In this document: positions 1 to 12,577 of the stretch, piece by piece
How the letters are laid out: the number at the start of each line of letters is the position of its first letter
How positions within the stretch are numbered: the first letter of the stretch is position 1
NCBI GenBank assembly: GCA_020055645.1
Contig: CM034547.1
Location: 39,287,909-39,351,908, forward strand
Length of the DNA: 64,000 bases
Direction: 5' to 3'
Source: Tomocerus qinae
Lineage: Eukaryota > Arthropoda > Collembola > Entomobryomorpha > Tomoceridae
Program-made: the position numbers and the translations under genes
The notes under the pieces: generated by a model
The model's database searches: none
What the model was told of the DNA's origin: nothing
The model's input: the letters and a program-made list of their open reading frames with translations, nothing else

Positions 1-1790
1 GTGAAGGAAATGAGAGCAAAAATGTTGCTGAATGAGGCGAGTATTTTTTAAAAAGCAGTTTCATCCTCGTTCTGTTTTACATCCTCCCTTTAATCCCTTT
101 TATTATTTCATCCACAGAAATTAACTCGACTCATAAAAATGCACTTGTCCCCATCCGCTTCCATCTCCTAACGACATTCTTCTCCACAGCCCTTCCATTT
201 CTCACTAACTAACTGTCATCAACTAAAAGTTGAACCAGCACATGCATCTCTATCTCTTCTTCCGACAGAATCTGTCAACACATTTTTCTACGTCCGCTCC
301 TCTTTTTTGGAAATTAATAAACTTGCCGTCTGAACAGAAACTTGATCACCCAACTCTCTCTCTCTCTCTAGCTTACAAACTCTCTGAGTCCTGCAGATAA
401 AGTCCGTCTCTCTGAATCTGCAATTCATTTTCTTCAACTTAACCATGAATTTCAACACAACTCAGATAGCGCCACAACTTTTCTGCACTAAGTTGGCCGT
501 TGAAAACTTTAGGAACAAGATAGATTCCTAGACACTCGACACACTGTGAAAAGTAGATAGTACAAACTTGTCCGTATGCCAATAGCGAAAAAGTTACATG
601 ATTTACTGCTAAATGGTAAAACTTTTATTCAAAGTCGAACTTTTGGTGATTTTTAAAAATGGAGACAACAAATTCTTTCTAATTTATTCCCCAATATTTA
701 GTGTATCACAATAATTTTTAAGTTTATAATTCTTTAAAAGACAATTAATTAGATGCAAAAAATATGAAATATCCATGCATGGTAGTAGCAGAATAACAAT
801 GTACATTTTTTAGTATGCTACTTATTAATACTGACATTAAAAAATTATATGTGACATAGTGTGTGTAATTTTAAAACAGTAAGTTTATGAGTGAGCTGTG
901 GGAATAATTAGGACTTCTTGAGAATTGTAGGAAATGTGTATTGCAGAAACGGCTGATAGGCCAATGTGTAAGCTAATCTATATGCAGTGTTCATCCATTT
1001 ATTCTAATATGGAAGAAGGAGAGGACCGGCTGCTCTCTACGATGAGACGACTCTTAGGACGACAAATGATTATGACAACAGTCTTCCCAGCCATTTACAT
1101 CTGTAATGACAACAGAAGCACTATCATCTTTGAATAATCTGAATGCTAATGCATGAACTTTATTCATTTACTAATACCAACGAACCGTACGCTTTCAGCT
1201 GAGTGCCCACATTTTGGCCAACTGCTCCTCCCGAATATTTCCAGTGCATCTTACAACTCCACCACCCTAATACACAGCTTCATTCCATTTAGTACACGTA
1301 GGGATATCCATACATAGAATTACTATGTATCAAACAGACAGAAGCGCACTAATTATCCCTAGGGAAAACTTAAACTAACAATAAGTACAAAAGTCCTCTG
1401 CAAAAACGAGGAGCATGTTGCTGCATTCTCCAGTCCTGGAAAAAGATACCATTTAAATTGAAAGAATCCACATGGGTACCACCTCAAATTGCAAGAACCT
1501 ACCAGTGAGTCTTCTCGTTTCTGTCTTTCTCCAATTTCAGGTACATAAATGGCTAGTAATAACGCATTTAGGTTAAAATATTGTAGACGTTTATTTTCTT
1601 AAAGATTTTAAGTTTGATTTGATCATTTCGAGTATATCAATTAGTTCTAAATAGTTGTTATAAAATTAGGTTTTAAAATATTTATTAGCACTACTTTACA
1701 AAAAATTTGTACGTACATGATTATATTTTAGATGCAAAGGTACATAATCTAAGTCTATAGTAATTAATTGAGTATTACTTGTACATAGAC
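1..1790. other. Gene-free AT-rich stretch with a C/T-rich start
   Basis: A short GA-rich start is followed by a C/T-rich segment to about 460, then ordinary AT-rich sequence. No coding, RNA gene or transposon signal was recognised. Confidence 0.6.
354..369 (+). repeat. (CT)n microsatellite
   Basis: Eight CT units within a longer C/T-rich stretch (about 160-460). Confidence 0.85.
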
Positions 1791-1799
1791 GGAAAATGA

Positions 1800-3200
1800 A
1801 ATGAGCCCAAGTAGTGGAAGGAAAGAGTTGAGCTGTTGAGCATCATATTGGAAATGTAAATGATGAGGGAAGACAGTAGAAGGAGAGCTAATAAATCTCA
1901 ACTCTGATTCTTTGGAGAGTGAGCCGAAGAAGAAAGATTACGGCTCAATGTAATTAATTGGAATAAGATCTCCTGTGTAGTTCAAGAGAGGCCTCCTACG
2001 ACTCCAAACACACATTCAATAACACACAGCAGCAGTCAGTAGTTTCTTTTGGGTATCTCCACCACGTACTCTTTTTACTACTAGTAGGAAGCCACTTTCA
2101 TTACAGATCAGAAAAAGTCTTTCTATGAGATCCTATCATTAATTGCTTTTTTGGTCCATGTCCGGCTCGGCTGCTCCTGCTATTCACTATGGAAAGGTTA
2201 CTTATTATGGTGATTAGACAAAGGTCCGTGTTAAGAAAACAGTGTAAGGGATACAAGAGATAAGTGAACTCAGAACAGATATTCACATCAGGCGAGTTCA
2301 GTCCATCACACCCGAGAAGACAACACCAGCAATTGAACACAACCACCGACACACAATTCAATTCTCATGCCTGACCGATTTCTAAACATTACTGACTATA
2401 AGGAATCTCTAAATATATAATCTTTGCATGTATCTTTAGAATATTACTACAAATATCTATGAACTATATAAAGTTTGTGGCAATAAAATAATATTTCTTA
2501 GGATCTTCTATAAATAATAGAATGTGGCCAGTATGAATCTCCTCTTTGGATTCAAAAGAAAACAATAGAGAATAGATGTAGACAGATACATATGATCATC
2601 TCCACCCCGAATATAAATGCGTAAACTATTAACAGGGGCCAAGTGCTATAAAAAAGAAGTAATCCAAGGTACTTACTTACACAAAGTGAGATCAGATCTC
2701 ATCTAAAAGGTGAATTCACATTCATGCAAAGCAGAAGGATATAGAAACTTCATTTGATACAGGTTAATATAAGATACATGTGAATTGGATTGAAATGTGG
2801 AATAATGGATGGAGGAGAGATGAATAGGGATTCAGTGCTATTGAAGAGAAAAAGCAAACTTTTCGAAGGACAGAGATGATTCGATTCCAGTGAAACGGAG
2901 TTGGGTTGGCTAATAGTTATTTTGGATGTTTGACTGTGTGAGATGCGTCCCTTGGGTTCATCTCAAGATTAATGATCGATTGTGTAGGCAGTGTTGGAAG
3001 ACGCACCTCGAGGGCGTCCTGGAGACCCTGACAATTGTTGCCAACTCCGGGGTGTCCAGCTCGACTCAGGGTGGGGGTCTCTTTCACTCCTAAAGAATTC
3101 CTTCATTTACCTGTCCTTCATTATCCTTCCTCCATACACTCGCATAGCTTACCCAACTCCACAAAATACTCTCCAGCCAAACCACTCCAATTTCTAACCT
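1800..3200. other. Two G-to-C skew units
   Basis: G/A-rich at about 1800-1960, then C-rich at about 1990-2110; again G-rich at about 2790-2950, then C-rich at about 3100-3215. Between the second pair lies a G+C-rich patch (2990-3090) open in three frames (for example, on the minus strand, HPGVGNNCQGLQDALEVRL). I recognise no protein in it; it could be an exon or simply a GC-rich patch. Confidence 0.45.
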
Positions 3201-3219
3201 TACACTCACTCTTTATGTA

Positions 3220-3558
3220 CAGGGTATCATTACCATTCACATTTTCTAGCACAGTTCCTATGAAAAAGCCATTTTTCATAATGACCCAACCAATCAACTG
3301 GACATCTTCCTCCATAAAGTGTGTCAAACTCATAATAATTAATGAAATCTACGGCCGGGATTTGTGGGATCATTGAGTGAATACACAAATTATTAATTCA
3401 ATTTCTCTTAATAACCTTTACATTTTAATTGATATGAAATTATTCATCTTTAAAATTGTATTATATTATGTAGGGCAGTAATACTATACGTATTTTCAAT
3501 ATATTTGTTCACACAGCGGATTTGAAATCATATGTGTAAAAATAATTCTGCAACCCTG
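3220..3558. mobile_element. MITE candidate with short CAGGGT ends
   Basis: A 339-bp interval flanked by TA (3218-3219 and 3559-3560). It starts CAGGGTATCATTACCATT and ends with the reverse complement of CAGGGTTGCAGAATTATT. The two ends agree at 12 of 18 positions, with the first six perfect. Many arthropod MITEs have CAGGGT ends and TA targets. No transposase is visible inside. The short match could be chance, but the same ten bases CAGGGTATCA recur after TA at 28625, which favours a repeat family. Confidence 0.4.
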
Positions 3559-3560
3559 TA

Positions 3561-6500
3561 TGTGTTTCACTTTTATCCTTATTACAGGTGATGCATTCGA
3601 TGCCTTAGTATGACGCGCATACTACACTGCGTTATCTATCTACCTAAATTAATAGGAATAGCACATCCAAGATCATGGGTGTATTTGATAAGATGCAATA
3701 TGTTTGATATGCTTTATGCTCTTCAACGAACCCTGAGTATCCCATTGCTCAGTTTTTATCCAGTGTTATAAAGAAAGTTTCATAGTGGGTCACTCAGAGT
3801 GATACCAAATGCACCTTTCCAAAAAACGTTAATTTATCTTAACACAGTTCTACTTGACCATTTACTAAAGATTTCCACTTAGTCATCAATTCCAACTTAA
3901 GATGCCTTTTATCATTAAGGGAAGGCGACTGTTCGTTTTATTAGCACTTTGTAAACTTTGCTAAATTCGATATAGAAGTATTGAAATTATTTTGTTTTAT
4001 GTGTATATGTATTCCTAATGTGTAAATGACCATTTAGCATGATATGTATTTTGGTACTATTTGTTTGAAATTACATCGGAACGGTAATGTACAATCTCAC
4101 ATTGTAAGTGCATATTTTAGAAATCAGCCAATCTATGGTAGTAGGGAGTCTATAATAATATGTATTATAATTGCATATAATGAATATTCAAATGATTTAG
4201 GCCGGTAGAAAAAGAAAAGTCCGGCTGCTTGTCCCAAATGCTATAATTGTATACATGTAACTAGTACATAGATACTTAGAGCGTTTAACATTTATAAGTA
4301 TTATAACACATTTACATCAGTATACAGAATGGGGACGTGGGGTAAAGACAGACAACAGTACAGATAAATAGTAGCTTGTAAGTAATTGTAAATACTGCAT
4401 ATAATGTACTGATCTGTATATAATAATGTAATGGCCATATGAGTAAGAGATATATTACTAGGAGTAGAGTCTGTAGAGAGTGAATAGGAGGGAATGTGAT
4501 GGATTTGTTGAGAATGGAGTAAAAAGTTAATGGCTCAAGTTCAGTTCACGACGTCTCCTCCATTCCATTCCTCAAGAGAAAGAAGAATTATTGCAAAAAG
4601 TCCCAGGGGTTGCTTTGACTGGGTTGTTGTGGCTCTGATCTACACGGATGCGAATGAGACGATCCGATGTACATCCGTCAGCCACTATCTTCCCACCTGC
4701 CTACGCTCACTCCCAACATATCTACGGACATTAATATTAGATATACATAGGGATGAGTATAAGCTAGTCTATAGATTATAGGAGAGTATTACTAAATAGT
4801 ACAAAGAGCTACAAAACATTTATTATTCAGTCAGTCACAGATACTTAAGTATTGTCAGCATGTAATGTAATTGTAGTTGAACTGCACCAATCCGACTTTC
4901 CACATGAATCTTCCAATTTGCAAAAAATCAAGTCAACTAGTCAAGACAGTCGTTAACTTCTCACAAAAGAATTGCTTGCATTTCTATTTTATGTTTCATT
5001 TGGGGAGTCAAGTTACTCGGACACATCCACACGAACCAAACGATGACGATGACTATCACCTCCGGAATTCCACTCCAACAACTGAACAAGTAATAATATA
5101 AATACTTAAATAGTATATAACATATGCGTTGGCATTTTATATACCTACTATGTATAGACTTACAATATCTGCTATAATGGGAGAGTGAAACAAGTTAGTA
5201 GAAGGAGTTGCTATATGATAATGGAAAGGTAAAGCTAAAAAGGAACAAAATGAAACGTACTTTTTGCATGTCAATAGAACAATGAATGTCTTCCGAAACA
5301 TTCGTTTTTGCTTATTGTTAGAGGAAGAAAGGAGCAAGTGGAGCTTCTCTGCAATAGTTCACATTTCGGCTGTCATACGCAGCCAAAGGACTCTCTATAA
5401 AAAACAAGTCTGAGTTCAGTTCATAAATTCACTGAGAGAAATGCTCATGTCAAGTTTCTGTCACTCCACCTTCTCTCGACGCATCTTCCTCCGTCTACAG
5501 CAACCTTATGCCTCCTCATAATAACCACCATCTACTAGTACCTAACATTCTTCTAGTAATCATTACACTTCCTTGCGATATTTAAATGCACAGTAATTAC
5601 AGATTGCCATATATTAACTACTTTGCTCATCATGAGCATAAAACTTCTAAAATAGGAGTAGGCCCTTTCTATAGAACAATTATAATTAAAACTACTATGT
5701 ATTCCCTACTAAGGTATTCTCGGGTGCCAATCTGTACACAGTACACAAATGTATATGGGACACTACAAGACTGTCCAGTGTTTTTTATTCACAAGCAAAT
5801 CTGTTAATTTAACAAATGCATGCTGTAGCAGTAGAAAGGAGTTTAATTAGTTAAACAGATCTAAAAGTGAAAGATAGTAATTAAAAGTTAAAGCAAAAAG
5901 GCATAGTAAATTGTAAAGTCTATACCTACTAAAGCTGATAAGCTTTCCGGTTTAGCTTGGACTAAACAAGAATGGACTCATGACAAGTTGTGAATGTGCA
6001 TTAAGGTCTGTAAATGCGAGTTACAGTGAAAAATATCATTAAAGCCCCAGATAGGTCAGAAGGTGAATAATCATCAATTTCCAAAGGCCAACTAAGTTGA
6101 CTTACGTCTAAACAACTCAGAGAGGAGGACGATGATTTCGCTCCATGCTCACCGCACATCCATCTCACTTAGTCGTATACCGGTGCATTATCATGTGCTT
6201 TCATGTATCGTTATCTTTCTATCCTTTAAAAGACAAAGCTATAATAGAATGATTCCATTTAATTAATTCTGATAAACTCATCCCTGCTCTGCATTATTTG
6301 GGTTGACAATCTCCATAATGTAATAGTAATGAGTTATGAATAGAGTTTTTTTCAATTTGAATGCAGAGCTGGTTGTAAGTTAGTTGAATCTGTGAGAAAA
6401 AAGGGAAAAAATTGTCTCAGCAAAAAAATAATGAGTATGATTCCGGAGTTATCTGTATTTGAATGGAGGAAGTGCATCAAGTTATGTATAGAAGTAGCTC

Positions 6501-7260
6501 GGTTTTTTAAGTGAATGTCAGTTGGTATATAGTAGCAAATAATAATATGACACATTACCAGTAATGTGACTATTCAGTATTCAGAGGAGGGGGAAGTAGA
6601 TTTTGTGGAGAAGAGTCAGTTGAGGAGACCGTGAAGAAGAATATTCTTTGTAGAGCTTATTGCCTTTTATGTCTCCATCTCTCTCGCTTCCATGATACGT
6701 AATTCTTTTCATGAGGACAGAAGGGGTAAAAACTCGGAACAGAAGGAACTTTGCTGTAAAAATAAAAGAAATCAAAAGAGCCGTGTAATCAGTTTTTTAC
6801 AACTAATCTCTTCCCCATCAATGCATACACAGATACAATATTCTTTTTTATGCATATCACTCTATTATCTCTCCTATGAATAAAGACATGCTTTTTGATC
6901 TCATAACTATATACATGAATCTAAAGGAAGAATAGGCTTCGCCAGATGCATTTTTACTGTTTTTAGACCCAGTCGCTGAATAAAAAAGACATTTAATGGT
7001 AATCCTAATTGAAAAATTACGGAGAAATATCCCAACACCTGTGAATGTCCTGCCAGAGTAGAGCAGACAGACAGATGACATTTGACAAGAGGAAAAGACA
7101 CCGACTGACATCGTCGTGGCCATGTCTAACTCTTTTGACTACAGAAGACGACACCGGCCACATTCATTTTCTTACTCCCCTCTTCTTTCAACAGATTCTA
7201 CTCACCTGATCCCCGATTCTCTCTCACACAAACATCTCACGACATCACGTCAGGAATTTT
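3561..7260. other. Gene-free stretch with four G-to-C skew units
   Basis: AT-rich to about 4370. Then four units, G-rich half followed by C-rich half: 4440-4530 and 4550-4720; 5160-5340 and 5450-5580; 6570-6640 and 6665-6700; 7040-7100 and 7160-7240. No gene was recognised. Confidence 0.45.
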
Positions 7261-10200
7261 TAATATCTACAACTGCGACACTATTTAGCTAACCCAGGTT
7301 CAGTCCTACAAAGAATTGCAGAAACAAAAGACATGGTTGTTTCTATTGTACATACCTTTTACAACCCTTTATACTAAGTCGCTTATTATTCAAATTGTAA
7401 ATAATTTTCACATTAAATGCTTCTTCTACGTTTAATGCAAGAATGTTAACAAAAATTCCATACCTGAGATGTCCATTGAACACTTACGTTTAGAGAGTTA
7501 CAATTTAACCGACAACAACAACCGAAGCAAAAAAGCGAGAGGTAAACACAAAATATTCTGAGTTTACCCCATTATAGGAGATTTTTGTTCTCGTTTATTG
7601 ATGATAATTTGACAATGGCAAAGTAATGTGATATATGGAATGGTTAGTTAGCTGGTGCAGTTCATTTAAGGTTAGAGATGGTTCGATTAGGCAGTGTGGT
7701 TAGGTTATGGGTTGGTTGATGATGCGATCTGAGGATCGTGCGGATGACATAACAACTGAGACAATCGGAATTGCCCTCGCAGGATGCTGCGGTCAACCGC
7801 ATGAACATCCAGTCCAGCCACAGTACAGTGACATTTCCATCAACAGCCCCACATTAACAACATCTCCTTCTGATTGGGATTTTCATCATCTGCAATGCAG
7901 TCTGTATTACCTAATAAGCTGTAATGTACGAAGTAACAAACGGATGTACAAAGTAGCGGTAGCACAAAGTTCTATTGAAACAGCATTAAATGGATCTGTG
8001 TATTGCCAAAGAATAGTTTGTATGAATTCCTGTTCAGAATATGGACAGACACATCTTTCCTATAAAGTAGAAACGAGAATTAATAATATTGCAGAAGGAA
8101 GGAAGACGGGAGGGACGTGAGCTTTGAGGGGCCACAGGCACGTTCTCTCTACTTGACTTGTCTCTGTGTTGGAAATTAGTCATAAAATATTTCAAAGACA
8201 ATTCTAGCAATCAACTTCATTTGGAAAAATGTCAACAACGGCAATTGTCCGCTCAGTTCGATGACTGCTACTTGCACTCCCCTTTTTTATTCATTTTCTT
8301 GCGAAATAACTGAGCATTCAAGATTTGTTTAGTGCAAGATGACCAAGAGGTACGTCAGATGAGTTACCCTTCAGCTACACTTCACTAAATATTTAAATCC
8401 GACCCATAAAGCAGCCAGGAAAGACTTCCTGCAGCAAAGTCTGCAAACCACATCCTTCCTGAACGCATCTTCTTGTCTCATTCTCTTCAATCTCATTTAG
8501 GGGTTCAATTTTACAAACAGACAGAAGTGATTCTGTAACTGCCACTAATTGTAAGGAATCCGAGGCCAAGAATGTCTTTATGAATGAAAGCACAACTTTT
8601 TAGTTTTTCAGAAGACACAAGTTAATATTCTGGTCTCACACGTATTGACATGAAACTACATTGTATAATAATAACATTATAGTAGTTGTTACTCAATGAT
8701 TAGATATTGCACTATGTATCAAGTTCTCCTCATACTTTACCTACATATGAGTACAGATATAAATGACTCCTTTTACCGATACATCGCGATGTTAGGAAAC
8801 TTGATTTAGAACTTGGCTTCGTAACTCGTAAGTACACCTATAAAGCACATACCATGTAAGTTATCATTGGATTGATACAAGAATAGTGTTCAATATTATA
8901 TTGCCACACACGCAGGCAGAAGGACGTGCCTTCACGAATTCTCAATATCAATTTCAGTTCTTATTCACACATTCTTGCATGTTGAATTAGCCATTTTCAC
9001 AAAAACAGTGAGTAGGTAATCAACAAGCAAATTACATCTCGAAACTGCTTTTGTCAGAACAGAGCCGAGTAGATTGCCTGCTATCTTCCCAGAATTGATA
9101 CTTTTTTCCTAGACCATGATCATTCAGATTCTGACGATGTTCTAAAACAATGTTTTTCCTTACGTCTAATTATAATAAACCCAAGGAACGACTACAAGAA
9201 AAATCTTGTCAAAATGGCTAATTTTGTCCCTGTTTCTAGTTTAGGGATTTACCACCGAAGAATCAGTGCAAATATTTAAGGCAATTTCGAATACAACAGA
9301 TTGTGAAATGAGTAGGAGAAACGATAAAAGAATTGCAAAAGTTAGCAAAGAATACAATACTGAGACTTGTATGGTGTTGGAAACTAGGTGATGGTTCTGT
9401 ATGAGTACAGCGCAATGAGACTTAATTTGCATTTAAAGATCCAGTATCATTTCTCATCTTAAGCAATGCCATTCTGACATAGTCTATGTTTTGAAAAATA
9501 TCTTTAGTATTGCCAGCATTTCATGTTTTCAGTTTACTTTCCAGAAGCTTTAAAGTTTTTATCATCATCATATTATAGTGGACAAGTAGATCATTTTACA
9601 CGATACACACAACAGTGTCGACTGTCGAGAGAGTGAATAGGTATAGGTAGCAATAAGAGATATACTCCCTATGCAAAAGTTCAAAAAAGATACATAGATT
9701 ACTAAAGCTAAAGCTAACATGTTGCGCTATTTAACCACAGAAAATACTAGAGTTGGGTGCAATTCTTTGGTGCAAAGAGTAACCAGGGTCATCGAGTGAA
9801 ATAAGTGGTATTATCAAGTTTGTGATGTTTTCGAAGAATTAGCATCCACTTGGGCTTAGTAATAATTCCTTACACTCAGATAATTCATACAATTGCAGTC
9901 TAATTTTTTAAACGACAGAGTCGATATTTGTAAATGGGAAGGGATTTACTAAGTGCAAACATTGTACTATGGTTGTTTATAATAATACAGATTATTTCTT
10001 ATTCAACTACTCTGTGATAATCTCAAGTTAAACTAATTGTCAGTTAGGATTCTATTGCCTTGCTGAGTCTGAATTTCTATATAAACGCAATAATAAGTAT
10101 CAATAGCATACCAGCCAAAAGGCTCATTTAGACCCTTTGTAGTCTAAGATTCGTGCAGGAGAAAACAAGTCTCAAGGAATAGAATTATAAAAACCGAATC

Positions 10201-10271
10201 TGTCATTATCTCAGGTGCCTATACCAGTTATCCACGTTTAAATAGAGTCTCATGGTCAGTTTATTGCATAG
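7261..10271. other. Gene-free stretch left of the retrotransposon
   Basis: AT-rich sequence. A 137-codon frame at 7707-8120 shows no recognisable domain and contains no splice or initiation context that would support it. Nothing else was seen. Confidence 0.5.
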
Positions 10272-10276
10272 ACCCT
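10272..10276. repeat. Target-site duplication, left copy (ACCCT)
   Basis: ACCCT directly abuts the outer edge of the 3' LTR. The same five bases occur directly outside the other LTR at 16657-16661. Five-base duplications are usual for BEL/Pao integrase. Confidence 0.93.
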
Positions 10277-10687
10277 TGTGGGGATGAGGTTTCCCAATTG
10301 AATGCAGTGGACTGTGGTTTGAACTTATTATCTATCTCTAGCTTGTGTCTGGTGTAATGCGTTGTGTGTACTGGTTTCAGAAATTATGAAACTAACCAAA
10401 AATGATGTAGTCACACAGGTGTAAATAATCTAAACTAATTTATTTACTAACCTAAGTATAATGTGACAATTAGTTACAATTAATAGAATTAAAAGATAAC
10501 TACACTGAAAAGAATTGATCTATGGAGAGCACAAAAGGCATGCGTCCACACTGGAGCAAGTATCGTAATCAATTGAATGTAAAAAATGGTAGACAGAATG
10601 GTAGAAAAGAACGCTATATTTAAATAAGTGCGCGCAGGCACAGTATCCTATGAAGTAAAAGAGTAACGGTTATCATTCTCCCAAACA
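10277..10687 (-). repeat. 3' LTR of the BEL/Pao element
   Basis: The 411-bp downstream LTR in element orientation, collinear with 16246-16656 at a constant offset of 5969 bp. The TATA-like block is at 10617-10626 and the putative polyadenylation signal at 10439-10444. In this copy the polyadenylation signal would be the functional one and the promoter could read outward into flanking DNA to the left. Confidence 0.97.
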
Positions 10688-10700
10688 TTCCGCCCACTTT
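10688..10700 (-). other. Polypurine tract candidate
   Basis: The sense strand reads AAAGTGGGCGGAA directly before the 3' LTR, 11 purines of 13. This is the expected place for plus-strand DNA priming. The two pyrimidines make it an imperfect tract. Confidence 0.65.
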
Positions 10701-10838
10701 GGATTGATATAATCCAACTAATTAATTAATAGTAATATAATAATGAATGATAAAATAATCATTAAAACATAAAAGAATAAAATAATTAAAAACTATAAAA
10801 GATTGAAATATCTTATTCTATGGGTAACAAACACAATT

Positions 10839-11070
10839 TCACGACAGGACGTTGAATGTTTCAGAAGAAGTCTTCAATGTCACAACACGCACAACATTGT
10901 CTTTTCCTGGATGGACATTAATAATACGTCCCATTTTCCACTTTAATGGTGGAAGATCCTCGTCTTTGATTAGTACTAAGTCACCTTCCTTGAGATTTTG
11001 ATGAGATGAGCTCCACTTAGTACGTTGTTGTAGTTGCGGTAAATACTCTGATGACCACCGCTTCCAAAAA
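10839..11070 (-). pseudogene. Pol fragment: C-terminal (DUF5641-like) domain
   Basis: Sixth pol frame, too short to stand out as an ORF. On the minus strand from about 11070 it reads FWKRWSSEYLPQL, later GDLVLIKDEDLPPLKW and GRIINVHPG, then VVTLKTSS, and stops at TGA (10839-10841). This order matches the C-terminal DUF5641-type domain that closes pol in BEL/Pao elements. It follows the fifth break and is itself uninterrupted to the natural stop, about 140 bp before the purine tract. Confidence 0.8.
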
Positions 11071-11397
11071 ATGTTGCAGGACTTGCTGAGTTTTCTGCCA
11101 TCGAGAGACCCGATTTTCTTGCAGATGAGTGATGTCAGGTTGCGGGATGGCAGTCAATGGTTCTCCTATTAGGAAATGTCCCGGAGTAAGCGCTGTCAAG
11201 TCGCTAGGATCACTTGACATCGGTGTAATTGGACGTGAGTTGAGACAGGCCTCGATTTGCGCCAAAGTAGTCACCATCTCCTCCACAGTAAAGATAGAAT
11301 TCCCCATTACACGCTTCAAATGGAATTTGGCTGATTTCACACCAGCTTCGCAGAGATTCCAGTAAAATGAGGTGCACCAGGTGGATTGAAGTGCCAC
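11017..11397 (-). pseudogene. Pol fragment: integrase core end
   Basis: Fifth pol frame. CEAGVKSAKFHLKRVMG contains the Glu expected as third catalytic residue of the integrase. It is followed by LNSRPITPMSSDPSDLTALTPGHFLIGEP, a strongly conserved stretch of BEL/Pao and Gypsy-type integrases. The frame is lost in a run of six A at 11066-11071 (T on the sense strand), behaving as a one-base gain. The tail after LQHF is spurious. One codon near the start (CEAG) has Cys where family members usually have Trp, probably because the break lies just upstream. Confidence 0.86.
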
Positions 11398-12089
11398 CTA
11401 ATGCCGAGTTCTGTAGCACAATTTGCAACTTTTGTGCCATGATCTTGAGCTTGAACTTGTTGTAGTAAAGTCTTGAGTTCCTTGTCTGCGCCGACAAAAT
11501 TTGTGCCGCAGTCACTAAAAATGTCTGTACACTTTCCACGTTTTGAAACGAAACGTTGCAAAGCTGCGATGAAGGCTTCTGTAGTCAAATCCATCACCAG
11601 CTCCAGGTGAATTGCTCTTGTAGCAAAACAGACGAAGAGACAGATATAACCCTTAGATGTTTTCTGTCCTCGTCCTCGGGTTGTTGAAATTGAGAAAGGT
11701 CCAGCATAATCGACGCCGCATCTCAAGAATGGACGTCCAGGTGTAACTCTTGCTTCTGGAAGATCTCCCATTTGATGTTGAGAGACCTGTGCTCGATAAC
11801 GGCAACATATCACACATTTCCGCACAAACGATCGAACAACTTCGTTACCAGCAACGATCCAGAATTTTCCCCGCAGGGATGCCAATAATAATTGTGGTCC
11901 TGCATGGAGGTTCACTAAATGGAAATGAGACACAATTAAATTTGTCAAGGTATGTTTTTTAGGCAACAAGACAGGAAACTTCTTGTCTGTAGCACATGGT
12001 GAGTTCTTCAGACGACCGCCCACTCTGAGAACACCCTCGTTATCCAGAAAAGGAGCCAAAGAAATAATTTTGCTTTTTGAGGGTAACAT
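11337..12089 (-). pseudogene. Pol fragment: integrase zinc region and first two catalytic Asp
   Basis: Fourth pol frame. It opens with LPSKSKIISLAPFLDNEGVL and RVGGRL, the usual lead-in to BEL/Pao integrase. A His-His-Cys-Cys zinc region follows (LIVSHFHLVNLHAG ... CVICCRYRAQ). The rve core has Asp in RCGVDYAGPF and Asp in DIFSDCGTNFVGA. The frame is lost after PPGAPHF, near AAAA at 11364-11367, just before the segment with the third catalytic residue, so the DDE triad is split over two frames. The break behaves as a one-base loss. Confidence 0.88.
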
Positions 12090-12577
12090 CTTCTTTTCTG
12101 CAAAAGATGGATTTCATCGTGAAATTGTTCCTCTTGTACAATCTTGATCCAGTAAGTCAAGGCTGCGTTCTGTTCGTCTATTGTCACGAACTTTGATTTT
12201 ACTTGGTTTGGTTTCTTGCGCGTATTATTCAAAAATCGAAAACAATACGCCGTCATGCGAAGGAGTTTGGACAGTGATGAATATTTGTACAAAAGAGATG
12301 ATTTGTCAACCTCACCAAGACAGATGACAACTTTCTGCTTTCGCTCCTCCACAGCTGATTCTTCATCGAGATTATCTGAATGGACTGAGTCTTTTATGTT
12401 GGGCAATTCCTTTGCCATAAGCCAGGTTGGACCATTCCACCATAAAGGATGGTCTGCGAGTAGAGTAGGAGAAATTCCTCTAGAGGCACAGTCCGCAGGA
12501 TTGTCCTCACTCTTCACATGGTTCCACTTCTCGAAAGGGGATGATTCCTTGAATCTCGGAGATGCGGTTGGCAACAA
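12008..12577 (-). pseudogene. Pol fragment: RNase H end and pre-integrase linker
   Basis: Third pol frame. From about 12540 downward it reads WNHVKSEDNPADCASRG, the conserved C-terminal motif of BEL/Pao RNase H with its last Asp, then PLWWNGPTWL and a long linker ending HDEIHLLQK. The entry break lies near a GGGG run at 12537-12540 and behaves as a one-base gain. The exit break is near 12090-12100, next to TTTT at 12094-12097, and behaves as a one-base loss. The sequence after LLQK in this frame is spurious. Confidence 0.85.

Noticed and set aside
7707..8120. 137-codon plus-strand open frame
   Set aside because: No recognisable domain, no splice or start context, and length is within what chance gives in 64 kb.
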